From Piper betle (lineage: Eukaryota > Streptophyta > Magnoliopsida > Piperales > Piperaceae), in contig JAURVB010009784.1 in NCBI GenBank assembly GCA_033002965.1, forward strand, positions 1 through 64,000: 64,000 nucleotides of DNA. Direction: 5' to 3'. The notes under the pieces are model-generated. The model was not told the DNA's origin and ran no database searches. It saw only the letters and a list, made by a program, of their open reading frames with translations. The position numbers and the translations under genes are program-made. Shown piece by piece: positions 12,575-23,135 of the stretch. Position 1 is the first letter of the stretch. Every line of letters begins with the position of its first letter.

Positions 12575-12999
12575 TGTAACGACCCGCCCGAATTGGACCG
12601 GGTGTTACTTAAAAATATAGTTAATGTAAATGTAACCTTCCAGAACAAGAATTTAAATAGAGCAAATAGTCTTGCAACATATAATATAAATCATGAAAAT
12701 AAATCATGTTCTCTAAAATTTAAAATAACCATCTCATAGTCTCAGACTGTTTCGCATAGCCACATTTATAACACAAGAGAATAATAAGGAAGTCCAACTT
12801 TATTATCGATTAACCATACCTAGGTTGGTAAAAGAACCACCAACCACACTTCTATTCTTCAGTCCAAAGCTGCTCACCTGTGGAGGCAATTCTACGTTAG
12901 TGATAAAACCACTAAGCCGCATAATTAAATGAAACAAGTCAATGAAATCCCTATTATCATTTCACTCATGTTTATTATTATTATTATTACACAAGTAAT

Positions 13000-14320
13000 G
13001 AGTAATTATCCCTCAGGTCATTCTGGGATTAATAATTTGTCTCTCAGGTCATTCTAAGATTAGTAAAAGTTGACTCTCAGCTCATTCTGAGATTAGAAAA
13101 CGTCTCCCACCTCATTCTGAGATTAGGTGGTCTCCCAATTCATTTTGAGATTAGTCATGGTCTCCCAGTTCATTCTGAGATTAGAAAATTCTCTCCCAGC
13201 TCATTATGAGATTAGGTGGTCCCCTAATTCATTTTGAGGTTACTCATGGTCGCCTAGTTCATTCTGAGATTATAAAATTGTCTCCCAGCCCATTCTAAGA
13301 TTAGAAAACGTCTCCCATCTCATTTTGAGATTAGGTGGTCTCCCAATTCATTTTGAGATTAGTCATGGTCCCCCAATTCATTTTGAGGTTAAAAATCGTC
13401 TCCCAGCTCATTCTGAGATTAGGTGGTCCCCCAATTCATTTTGAGGTTAGTCTTTGTCTCCCAGTTTGATCTGAGATTAAAAATTGTCTCCCAACTCATT
13501 ATGAGATTAGAAAACGTCTCCTAGCTCATTCTGAGATTATGTGGTCTCCCAATTCATTTTGAGATTAGTCATGATCCCCAATTCATTTTGAGGTTAAAAA
13601 TTGTCTCCCAGCTCATTCTGAGATTAGGTGGTCTCCCCAAGTCATTTTGAGGTTAGTTATGGCCTCCCAATTCGATCTGAGATTAAAAATTGTCTCCCAG
13701 CTCATTCTGAGATTAGAAAATGTCTCCCAGCTCATTCTGAGATTAGGTGGTCTCCCAATTCATTTTGAGATTAGTCATGGTCCCCTCAATTCACTCCCAA
13801 CTCATTCTGAGGTTAGAAAACGTCTCCCAGCTCATTCTGAGATTAGGTGGTCTCCCCCTATCATTTCTGAGGTTAAAAATCATCTCCCAGCTCATTCCGA
13901 GATTAGGTAGTCCCTGAATTCATTTTGATGTTAGTCATGGTCTCCCAGTTCAATCTGAGATTAAAAATTGTCTCCTAGCTCATTCTGAGATTAGAAAACG
14001 TCTCCAGCTCATTCTGAGATTAGGAGGTCTCCCAATTCATTTTGAGATTAGTCATGGTCCCCCAATTCATTAGAAATCGTCTCCCAGCTCATTCTGAGAT
14101 TAGGTGGTGCCCCAATTTATTTTGAGGTTAGTCATGGTCTCCCAGTTCAATCTTAGATTAAAAATTGTCTCCCAGCTCATTCAGAGATTAGAAAACGTCT
14201 CCCTGCTCATTCTGAAATTAGGTGGTCTCCCAATTTATTTTGAGATTAGTCATGGTCCCCTAATTCATTTTGAGATTAAAAATGGTCTCCCAGCTCATTC
14301 TGAGATTAGTGTCTATAAAG
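13000..14320 (-). repeat. ~27-bp tandem repeat array in LTR Cb
   Basis: About fifty imperfect units of the type 'CTCCCAGCTCATTCTGAGATT' fill 1.3 kb, alternating with variants such as 'CCCCAATTCATTTTGAGGTTAG'. A shorter array of the same unit, in the opposite orientation, lies at 33028-33475 in another C LTR. The frames 13647-13910 and 14104-14328 are artefacts of these repeats. Confidence 0.9.
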
Positions 14321-16286
14321 GCTATTAATTTGGGAAAATACAACATTTCATATAGTTATACCAGTTTGTGAAAATATAACATTTAAAATAATTATACGGA
14401 CAATACAACATTCTATATAATTATACGGACAATATAACATTTCAAATAATCATAAGGACACGCATAGTAATTTTAAAGCTGCGGCCCCGTGTCGGACTGA
14501 GTAAATTCTTTGACCCCGATTGCATCATAGCACATGGTAGTCGAATATGGGCTCAGGCCGACCAGGGCTGCCAACAAGGTAAAGTACAATATTTCAAATT
14601 ATTATACGGACTTAGATATTTCGAATTCGTAGCTACGACCAATGATCCTAATGTGAACGAGAATATAAAATTATATATAAGTATAATTTTATTCTAGTAG
14701 GAATGCATGCAACTAAATATCTAATATATATATCATTTCCAAAAATAATAAATATTAAATTATCAACAAATCTAGTGAGATATTTAATTATTCATGTGAC
14801 ATAATCATCTAAGTTCTACTTCTCATTTTAAATTAATTATCTAAATCATAATTAATATTAAAAAATTGATAAAATAATTATTACTAATATACAAGTATTT
14901 AATTTTCCTTAGCGGTGATAATTGTTTAGTCCAGATCTTGATGTTTTAGTTGACGGTTATAATTTTTAATCACTATTATTATTTACAGTAATTTAATTAA
15001 TTAAGTTATTCAATCAAATTATTTACCATAATTTGTATTATTTTAATTCATAACTATTATTAATACAATTAAATTAATTTATTCGACTCTATAAAGTTTT
15101 GAACTTTATTTATTTTCATTATGCTATTTAGGTTCGACGCGAGTGATTTCTGCCAGACTATAGTTTAATAATCTATTTTCTACATTACTGACTCGTTATT
15201 AAAATAATCACTTTATTTACCTAATATTAAATTTAATATGGTAAAGGTAAAATCTTTATTTTATTAATTACTTATAACCGTGCAATTTAATTTAATCTCT
15301 TGTATTATGCCGATTAATTATTGACCTTTTATCATTACCGTATTTTTATTACTTCTGTCCATGTCGACTTCGTCCAATAATTAATTAGCTTAGTAACTTT
15401 AACCCATAACCCATTAAAATAATTATTTTTAACAATTTATTACGAGTTCGAATTCTTTTTAACTCGAGTCGGTATCGAATCAGGTGTTATTTACGAGTTG
15501 GTATTATTATTTAACTCGACCTGTGTCGAGTCAAGCATTATTTATAAGTTTGCCACCCAAGGTATTTTTTTCCCTTCTTCTTCTTCTTCAACATGCTCTG
15601 CTCCCGACAGTAGCCGCCCTTGAGCAGCCGCCGGCAATCGTCTCTGGCCACCGTCAATCATCGCTGCCGAGACTTGCCATGCCATTGCGGTGTCGCCCCG
15701 GCCAACTCCGGCCCTCTTCCAGCCATGGCGGCACCCACATCGTCTACCTAGCGGCACACTCGCATCAGCGATTCCACCGTCAGCAAGTGTCGCCGCCTCA
15801 ATTGGGTGGTCGCCTCAACACCCTCGACCACCTATCTACCTTCCTCGGCCATATTGGAACCCGTCGCCACCCAGGACGGCCGGATTTCTTCCCCACCGCC
15901 GTTGCCTCTATTTTCGCTGCCATCCTCTGTTTTTGGCCATTTACCACCTCAGGCTGACATCCACACACGTGAGATTGACCCTACACTGATTGACGAAGAG
16001 AGTAGGATCATCTTCCGACGTCAGAACAACCGTCGCCACCGATGCCCGGCGACACCTTGCTTGTGCTTACCCATCTCGGCCAAATTAAACTTTAATTTCT
16101 GTTTTGTTTCTTTCTTGTTGATTTTAAACTTTAATCCTCACGATTATAAAGCTTATTATCAACTTAAAATATGTAAGCAAGAAAATTAAGAAGAGGGAGA
16201 TAGAAAGAATACCTAAGCAAGGAAGAAGACACGCCGGTAAGGAAGAGGAGAAGAGAATGCGAATGAAGGCTAGGATGGAGGACGTT

Positions 16287-16293
16287 CTTTATA
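16287..16293 (-). promoter_or_regulatory. TATA box of LTR Cb
   Basis: TATAAAG on the minus strand follows 'ACCCTAGCTGTCATTTCATT' and precedes 'AACGTCC', matching the core promoter context of the other C LTRs. Confidence 0.5.
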
Positions 16294-16470
16294 AAATGAA
16301 ATGACAGCTAGGGTATCTGGAAACACACCAACACCCGTAGTTTATTCCTTTAACCAGATAACCGGGTAAAGAATAAAATATTTAACCGGGTAAAATATAT
16401 ATATATATATAACACGTTCGGTCCTTCCCGAACCGCGTCCGCGTCCTTTCTTTTTTTTACGGTCTTTACC

Positions 16471-16575
16471 GACATGGTGGACTGACCCATCAGCCAATAA
16501 ATGGACATGGTGGACTAACCCATCAGCCAACTAATGGACATGGTGGATTGAACCATCGGCTAATAAATGGACATG
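16471..16575 (+). repeat. Tandem repeats in LTR Ca, right part
   Basis: About three units of 'GGTGGACTGACCCATCAGCC' type continue the array broken at 12574 by the Cb insertion. Confidence 0.8.
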
Positions 16576-17018
16576 TTGGAAATAGATAATGATAGGGAGT
16601 TTATGGACTTTTTTATTTAATTATACGGCTTAGTGTGTAATCACTAATGCAGAATTGCCTCCGTAGGTTAGCAGCTGGTACTAAAGACTAATAGAAGACA
16701 GGGTGGTTCTTCTACCAACTCAAGTGGTGAACAGATAATAAGCGGACTTCTCTTTACTTTCCTTGAGTTATAAATGTGGCTATGGGAAATGGTACAAGAC
16801 TATTGGATAATTATTTCATACATTGTCATTTGAAACATAAGTTCTTTTGAGTTAGAAATGCTAGATTTACTTGCTTTCATATTATCATGTAACCTTTTAT
16901 AGCACCCAGTCTGGTTAGGACTGGTCGTTATAGGGCTGGTTTTGTTAAATATTGAGTAACACCTGGCCAGCAAGGCCTACAATATCATGAAACATGGCGG
17001 GTCGCTACACTTTAGCAT

Positions 17019-17165
17019 CAGAGTAGCACAACCACCGTCTGAGATGCACAACCACCATCCGAGTTGCCCAACCAGCAACCATGATGCACTACTATTGACC
17101 AAATGTGTACTATTGCCGTCCATGATGCACAACCACCATCCGTATATTGCACTACCGTCAACCGA
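17019..17165 (+). repeat. Degenerate short tandem repeat (CACAACCACC type)
   Basis: Units of about 20 bp vary around 'GCACAACCACCATCCGAG'. The homologous B-family copy at 38525-38720 is longer, so unit number differs between elements. Confidence 0.7.
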
Positions 17166-19375
17166 TTGGAGCAATTTTTGTGGATGTAAGGGCCAAGTAG
17201 TTACCTCACCCTACAGGAGGACAACTACTTGAGGATGTTCTTGGTATTGCATAGAGACCACATATCATAATTTTGGAGCAAAGTTAGATCATAGATTGAG
17301 GACAAGATATAGCTACGTTAACATCATCCGGGGAGGGGAAAGGTAGGTGCACTAGAATTATTTAGATGTGATGGCATGTGATTGACTTCACCAGCCATCT
17401 TGCATACCATCGCCTTGACTTGACATCCTTAGGTCAGATGTGTATTGTAGGATAGTGTTAGCCATAGTCTTATGGGGATCATCAGACAGTGTTAATGAGT
17501 CTTCTACGGATGTATATGAACAGAGTACTAGAACAGGACAATATGATATCCAGATAGGATGATCATAGTGGTCAGATTATTTAGTAAGGTAACAGCTTAC
17601 ATGTCAGCCACAGCCAGGGTTCCACAGATCAGATGGTTAGCAAATGATCAGATACAGTTTAACTTATTTAGAGTTTAGCCTAGCCAAAGAGAGATATTTT
17701 ACTCGTATTAGAATTGTGGCATAGATGATGGGTTTAGTGTAGGAGCATCCATTAGGGAAACATTGTTTTCCTTGTGTTTCGCCACCACGATTAGGTACTT
17801 ACCTTGAAACGTAGGATTTAGCCTTGCCTCGATTATAGAGGTACCTTCATGGTACTGTTTAGGGCTTACAGTGCAGGTAGCCGATGGCAAACCAATCTGG
17901 AGTAGACAACTTCACCCTATCTTGGGAGTGACATAGACAAGGACTTCAGTCAGACCAGGCCACGCTAACTGAATAGAAGGACTCCAATGTATGCTCATCT
18001 TCACCAACAACTTTGTTTGATAGTCTACCACAGTGCCAGTAGTAATGTGAGTCAAGATTAGTGTTACAAATCAGTACGGGATGGCAGGTCACACATCATT
18101 GAAGAACAGATGAGACATTGTCAAACTTCACCAAGTTCATGTAAATTCGAGGGGAGATAGTGGTTCTTTGGGTCATTTTAACCCCATTCGTTTAGAAGTG
18201 CGTGACTAGTATGATATCAAGAAACATATGCCTACTGTTAGTTGATTGAACTAGAACCACTTAGGAGCTGTTTCTTAGACTTGTCACTGATTAGTTGTTC
18301 TATAGGTTGGCCAACTATGGCGGAGTCCAATCATGATGATCTTAGAGACATGTCCATTGGCCTACCCATATTTTTGATCCACTTAGTATCCTATACAGAG
18401 TTTTTCTATTACCCTTATAATTCCAACGAAGATCCTCACACTACCATCGATAGAGTGATGTAATACCTAGTTGGATTTTCTCAGATTAGTGTACTCTTCC
18501 AGAAAACCTGATGTCAACTATGTGAGGATGAGACACCTCCCAGTTAGAGCCCTAGAGCAATATGACTAACTTTTTAGAAAGCTAGTCTCTTTCTATGTGA
18601 CCAATTATGTTAGACATAGCCAAGCTCTCACCTGAGTATTTTAACATTCACCTCTCAAGATATATACAAGTCTTGCCATCAGTTTACCAGATGGTTGAGA
18701 TGAGAAAACACTTACCAGCACACATGCCACAGACTAGATGTAGACTCCACACTTCTATGCAGAGTATGTTTTCATACTCTTTGACACACGTTGTACTTGT
18801 ATAGGTGTTCTTGCCGTCATTCCATCACAAAGAGTCCCTTCACTAGCAGTTAGTGGTTGTATACATAGTTACGAGAGTCATAGCATCTAGTAGAGTCATA
18901 GTAGGTGTCCTTGTTCCATTATGGAATAGAGTGAGATAATTGATTCAGGACCGAGTTAGCTAGGACCTTGTGAGCTATCCAATTCCTCTTACAGGGATAC
19001 CTGAGAGATTGACCTAGATTGGAGACACTGAACCATTCAATCCATTAGCCTATACCCTTATTTAGTACTAGAGTCCACCATATGCCAGTAGGACTCGCAG
19101 CACAACCTAGTATAGCATCAGGATCTGTAGCAGAGTGCCTTGAGGGTATACATAGTTGACCTATCGCATTGATGAGGATCAAGGAGATATGGGTAGATGT
19201 TATGTCGTATACATCGCACCGATAGAGTTTTTCCTGATGTAGTTCAGACTAGTACCCTGCAGTACTCTAGAGTACTTGCTCGACTATCCAGTAGTCCCTT
19301 AGGGGTGAACTTAGGGTTTTCCCACCGAGGTCATTGCATTTCAGTCTCAATAGTTTGTGGTGACCCTAGGAGTCA

Positions 19376-19515
19376 GTCCAGCGAGATGACTCGAACATGT
19401 ATGGTCAATCCAACAAGACAATTCGAGCATGTATGGTCAGTGCAGACAGATGATTCTCGCATGTATGGCAGGTTTTGCCAGATGATTCTGAGCATGTATA
19501 CTCAGTCCAGCCAGA
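19376..19515 (+). repeat. ~33-bp tandem repeat (CATGTATGGTCAGTCCAG type)
   Basis: Four imperfect units run around 'GATGATTCGAGCATGTATGG' and 'TCAGTCCAGCCAGA', near the right end of the B1 interior. Confidence 0.7.
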
Positions 19516-19566
19516 TTAGTAAGGAGCTAGTAAGCTTTGTAAGCATTCAGAGATCTAGCCGTCTAA

Positions 19567-20356
19567 TGTCAAGTCATTTAGCCGTGTTTTCTACACAAGT
19601 TTAATTAAACTTCAAAGATGAGATCCCTTGTTGGTTTTTAAATTTAAGCCTCTTCCCTAAGCCTATTATATACGTACACACATTTTTATGGATTTCACGA
19701 ACAAGAGAATGAGTGGTACGGACATATGTACGCACCGCACTAGTACTCCTTCAAACCCTAAGGTAGTGCGGTGTATGAGGGTACTACGCAATGTAGCATA
19801 TTTTTGGAATTTGTGGTACTAACTTAACTGTTCCTTTTGCCACTCGAGTACCGTGGCGGGTGATATAGAAGATGTGAGGGCATAAGCATTCTATGTATGA
19901 ATATGATTATGAGCCATGCTTGCGAGCCAATGCTTGCTTATGTATGTTTGGTTCCCGCCCTGTGTGAGACAATCTTGATGTTTTATAAGTTTTCATGGGT
20001 AATAGAATACCCATTTGCTAATTTATATTAGTTAGTTTTGGGACCAGTAACATTCGTTACTGACATTTTTTATATAAGGTATGTAGGTTTTGCAATCTTG
20101 AGTTGACTTTGGTGGGAGGACAGATAAACGTTACACACATTCGAGGTCATCATAGTTATTTACTTTCTTACTTTTATTTATGGTCGATGTGTTTTGACAT
20201 GTATTTAACATTGGCTTCCATTCTCATGACACCAAGAAGATTGTTTCGATCTATTTTATTTATCGAGTCGTACCGACCGATAACTTTAAACATGACTCGA
20301 CTCGATCGTAACATTTATACTTTAGTTCTTAGGTGAACCAAAATCAAGGTGTTACA
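19567..20356 (+). repeat. B-family LTR, copy B1 right (5' truncated)
   Basis: It matches about 8090-8812, from 'CATTTAGCCGTGTTTTCTACACA' through 'ACCAGTAACATTCGTTACTGAC' to the end 'GGTGTTACA'. The first half of the LTR is missing. It is the right-hand LTR of B1, or a second truncated copy. Confidence 0.75.
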
Positions 20357-21188
20357 AATTGACGTGGCGACTTCTAGATTAGGAATAAGTTGTAACTAGA
20401 TGGGCAAATTAAAAGGGAACCATTGGAAGGATATGAGACACCAAGCTATCATGTGGCTAATTGGTTTACAGAGGCACACCTCTAGCATATTCAAAAGCTT
20501 CTATTTAGTTAGATGACATTCTAGAAGTGTGTTGTTTTGATATTAACGCATAAGCACCTCTATGGGACGGTGTGTCACTTATGTGTCATACTAGGTGCAC
20601 GTGGCACTTAACAAATGAGCGTATATAGGACGCTTTTATAATCGGAGGTGCTATCTAGGTAGTATGAGTGGTTGGTATACTTGTATGATCTAGATGACAG
20701 TGTCATGGGATAGTGAGCCCGACTTTTGCTATGCATATGAGTAATAGCTAATTAAGAAAAAAATGCACCGATGAATTGTATTCTACTATGTGGAAAGATA
20801 CAGGTTTATGGGAAGTAAAGACACCAATGAAGAATAAAGATACGTGTAGAGTCATTTCAAATGACTACGTAAATACAATAGAGGATCCATTTTTAAAGCA
20901 TCCTCGAACAATTTTGATAGTAGTGAAGAAGTGGATCAAAATAACTCACGTGTTCGACCATCACAAAGTAGAAGTGGAAGAAAATTGTAAATTGTGATTT
21001 TCAAAAAATGAACTTGAAGAGAAAAATATGAAGATATTTGAACTTCTATAGAACTAGTTACATGAATACCAATACATCATGGAAGAAAATGCCTAACCTA
21101 GTTTAAGTGAGAAGTTAGACGATTGAGTGATTTTCTTCGAATGGCCCTAATATATTTTTGAGGATGAAAATTCTTAAGTTGGGGAGCT
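20357..21188 (+). mobile_element. 3' tail of an unrecognised LTR element (F)
   Basis: No protein domain is recognisable. One 73-codon frame (20776-20997) has no clear family. The last bases, 'GAGGATGAAAATTCTTAAGTTGGGGAGCT' in effect (split here as GAGGATGAAAATTC and AAGTTGGGGAGCT), have the form of the end of a gypsy element: a conserved 'GAGGACGAAATT'-like stretch and a polypurine tract just before the next LTR start. Confidence 0.5.
21176..21188 (+). other. Polypurine tract of element F
   Basis: AAGTTGGGGAGCT precedes TATAATACCCCG. The same AAGTTGGGGAGAT tract precedes the C LTRs at 30790 and 49382. Confidence 0.6.
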
Positions 21189-22128
21189 TATAATACCCCG
21201 AAGATAACTATATTATTTTATTTAGGGTTTGTAAATCTTTAAACAAGTCTTAAATATTATTTAATTAAATTATTGAAATCTTGCTTAATTCATTCTTATT
21301 AAAAAATTAAATTAAAAATAAAAAAACTAAAATAATAAAGAAAATCACCAAGTGGCGTCCTATGGGTGGTTAGGGACTAATCGGTGTAGTTAGCCATTTT
21401 AGTTAACATGTAGTGGAGTTTTTGTATGAATTAAGTAGACTAGATCTTCTAAGTCGATATAGATTGTTGGGCGTTAGAGGACATGAGGGAGATTTTAAAG
21501 GAGTTAGGCATTAGGCACGTCAAAACCCTTTTACGTGAGTCTTCACATTTTTCTCCTCTCCCTCCCTTATAGCGTCAACCTCCTCTGTTCCTCTACCTTC
21601 CCACTTGCTTAGCATCTTTTCTTTTCTCTCTTCATGTTTCTTTTTCCCCCTCTTCCTGCATGCATCTATTTGTTTTTTTATTTCTTTTGAATTTGAAGAT
21701 TTGTTTGATTTTTTCTTGTTCAATGTGCATGTTTGTTATGTGGGTGTATGATTTATTATTCTTGCACATCGTTGCATTAATGTTTTAGTGTAAAGCTAAA
21801 CCCATTTTTCCTTTTTACGTTCAGTTTTATTTTATTTTTCTACTTCTCATTATTTTGTGAATTAAATGAATCATCATACTTAGTGTTTATTAATAATATA
21901 TTTAATTTCCATATTTGTATTAATTAATATTAAAATTATTTCTATTTTGAATTATTATAAGTGTTATATGTAAAACCCAGCTTCAAGTTAGTGTTTTTCC
22001 CGCTTGTAGTTTGCCCGGTTAGGGCTAGTTTTGAGTTGGTTCGAGTGAGCTCGAGTCAGACTAATTTTAGACCATGAGTATGGGGCTCAGATAGCCGTAT
22101 GAGCATGTTATGTAGACTAAGAATGCCT
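21189..22128 (+). repeat. LTR of element F (3' truncated)
   Basis: It starts TATAATACCCCGAAG, probably TG mutated to TA, after the polypurine tract. It carries a pyrimidine-rich stretch at 21540-21665 and an AT-rich part. From 21969 the sequence TGTAAAACCCAGC resembles the start of a D- or G-type LTR, so a second LTR fragment may lie at 21969-22128. It is cut at 22129 by a reverse B LTR. Confidence 0.5.
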
Positions 22129-22601
22129 GTAACACCCTAATTTCGGTTGACCTATGTACCGAATCAGAAATGTTACGATCAAGTCAAGTCATGTTTAAAT
22201 TTGTTGGTCGGTAAGACTCGATAAATAAAATAGATCAAAACTACCCGCTTGGTATCATGAGAATGGAAGACATTGTTTAATATATGTCAAAAACACAACT
22301 AATATAATTAAAAGCAAGAAAGTAAATAACCACGCTGAGCTCAAGTCTGTATAGAAAAGCATCAATAATGAGTGTTACTGGTCCGAAAAATAACTAGTAC
22401 AAACTGGCAAAGGGTATTCATTACCCATGGAAACATAAGAAACTTCAAAATTGCCTCACACTTGGTGGTAAGCAAATATACTTAAACAAGTGTCAGCTTA
22501 TGTACACGGCTAATATTCATATTCAAACATACAAGGCTTACGTCCTCACATCCTCCATATTACACCCGCAACGGTACTCGAGTGGCAAAATGAACGGTTA
22601 A
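22129..22601 (-). repeat. Reverse B-family LTR, first part
   Basis: TGTAACACCCTAATTTCGG is the reverse of the B LTR end. The match continues to 'GGCAAAATGAACGGTTAA'. The rest of this LTR resumes at 27948 beyond the inserted G element. Confidence 0.8.
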
Positions 22602-22974
22602 TGTAAAACCAGGCTGTCTGCCCAAGGGTGTTCACTATTAGTTCAGTTGTTGCCTAAATCGAGTTAGCAGCATTCGGCCCTTCTTGCCATGGTTCATATA
22701 TGATATGTTGTAAGTTGCTCGGCCTTAGCCTCCTTCGGCATTCTGTATGCTTTTTAGGATGCGGCACACCCGGCTTTTAATTTAGTTCCAATTTAATCGT
22801 GTATAGTTAGATGTTATGACCGTGTGCCTCGCACGTCTTTTGTATGCTTTCCATGTGTTTGATAACCTTTCGGACTGTCTTGACCCCTATTGGGACCTAC
22901 AATGCAATTCCCAAGGTGGACCTGATCACATTAGGGTAAAAGCCCTAAGTTCTTGGGTTTTGAGATAACCCAAC

Positions 22975-23105
22975 CCATACCTCTTTAGCTAACCCAACCC
23001 ATACATCTATAGGTATGACACCCATACCTCTATAGGTATAGCACTCATACCTTTATAGAAATGACACCCACACCTTTATAGGCATCACACCCATATCTAT
23101 GACAT
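22975..23105 (+). repeat. ~27-bp tandem repeat upstream of the G promoter
   Basis: Four to five units of 'CACCCATACCTCTATAGGTATGA' type lie 30-150 bp upstream of the TATA box. 'CCTCTATAGG' is nearly palindromic. The location suggests a promoter element array, though function is not shown. Confidence 0.75.
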
Positions 23106-23128
23106 CACCAAACCAACCACCATTTTTC

Positions 23129-23135
23129 TATAAAA
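23129..23135 (+). promoter_or_regulatory. TATA box of the G LTR
   Basis: TATAAAA is followed after a few bases by a long C/T-rich tract ('CCACCCCCTCCCTCACC'), a common plant start-site context. Confidence 0.6.

Larger units (their letters stand above)
12575..16470 (-). mobile_element. C-family solo LTR (Cb), reverse, inside LTR Ca
   Basis: On the + strand it starts TGTAACGACCCGCCC and ends ACGGTCTTTAC, the reverse of a C LTR, about 3.9 kb. It sits inside the tandem repeats of Ca. The flanks GACAA (12570-12574) and GACAT (16471-16475) are a probable decayed 5-bp target duplication. Read on the minus strand it holds a TATA box (16287-16293), a GC-rich leader (15590-16080), the palindromic GACTCGA motif (15510-15530), conserved block 2 (14485-14600), a large tandem array (13000-14320) and conserved block 1 (12735-12950). 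No internal region is present, so it is a solo LTR. Confidence 0.8.
9866..17009 (+). mobile_element. C-family solo LTR (Ca), split by a second LTR
   Basis: It starts TGTAAAGACCGTGG and ends GGCGGGTCGCTACA. The flanking pentamers CTTCA (9861-9865) and CTTTA (17010-17014) match at four of five bases, consistent with a decayed target duplication. The host sequence on both sides is B-family internal DNA. The LTR body is 9866-12574 plus 16471-17009, about 3.2 kb, with the insert 12575-16470 in its tandem-repeat cassette. In order it holds ACCCGGTTAA motifs (9938-10005), a TATA box, a GC-rich leader (10261-11040), an AT-rich part, a conserved block at 11955-12065, the tandem repeats, and a second conserved block at 16600-16810. 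Confidence 0.8.
17010..19566 (+). mobile_element. B-family internal region, right part (non-coding)
   Basis: It continues the B1 interior after the Ca insertion. 17019-17165 is a degenerate repeat of 'GCACAACCACCGTCTGAG' type, also present at 38525-38720. 'AGCTACGTTAACATCATCC' at about 17310 matches 38865. From about 17450 there is no second copy in the window. Frames at 18242-18463, 18607-18804 and 19197-19604 show no recognisable domain. No gag or pol is visible. Confidence 0.6.

Noticed and set aside
12383..12739. 118-codon frame with repeated GLDSPA-type peptides
   Set aside because: It is a translation of DNA tandem repeats in LTR Ca and runs on into the reverse LTR Cb.
13000..14320. 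Regular ~27-bp repeats that might suggest a CRISPR-like array
   Set aside because: Units are directly adjacent and imperfect with no unique spacers. They lie inside a plant LTR.
15484..16189. Three overlapping + strand frames of about 100-157 codons that could be a host gene
   Set aside because: They run antisense through the GC-rich leader of a reverse C LTR. The equivalent stretch at 31290-31690 has different broken frames and no domain is visible.
20776..20997. 73-codon frame, possible small gene
   Set aside because: No recognisable domain. It lies close upstream of a polypurine tract, so it is more likely decayed pol of element F.
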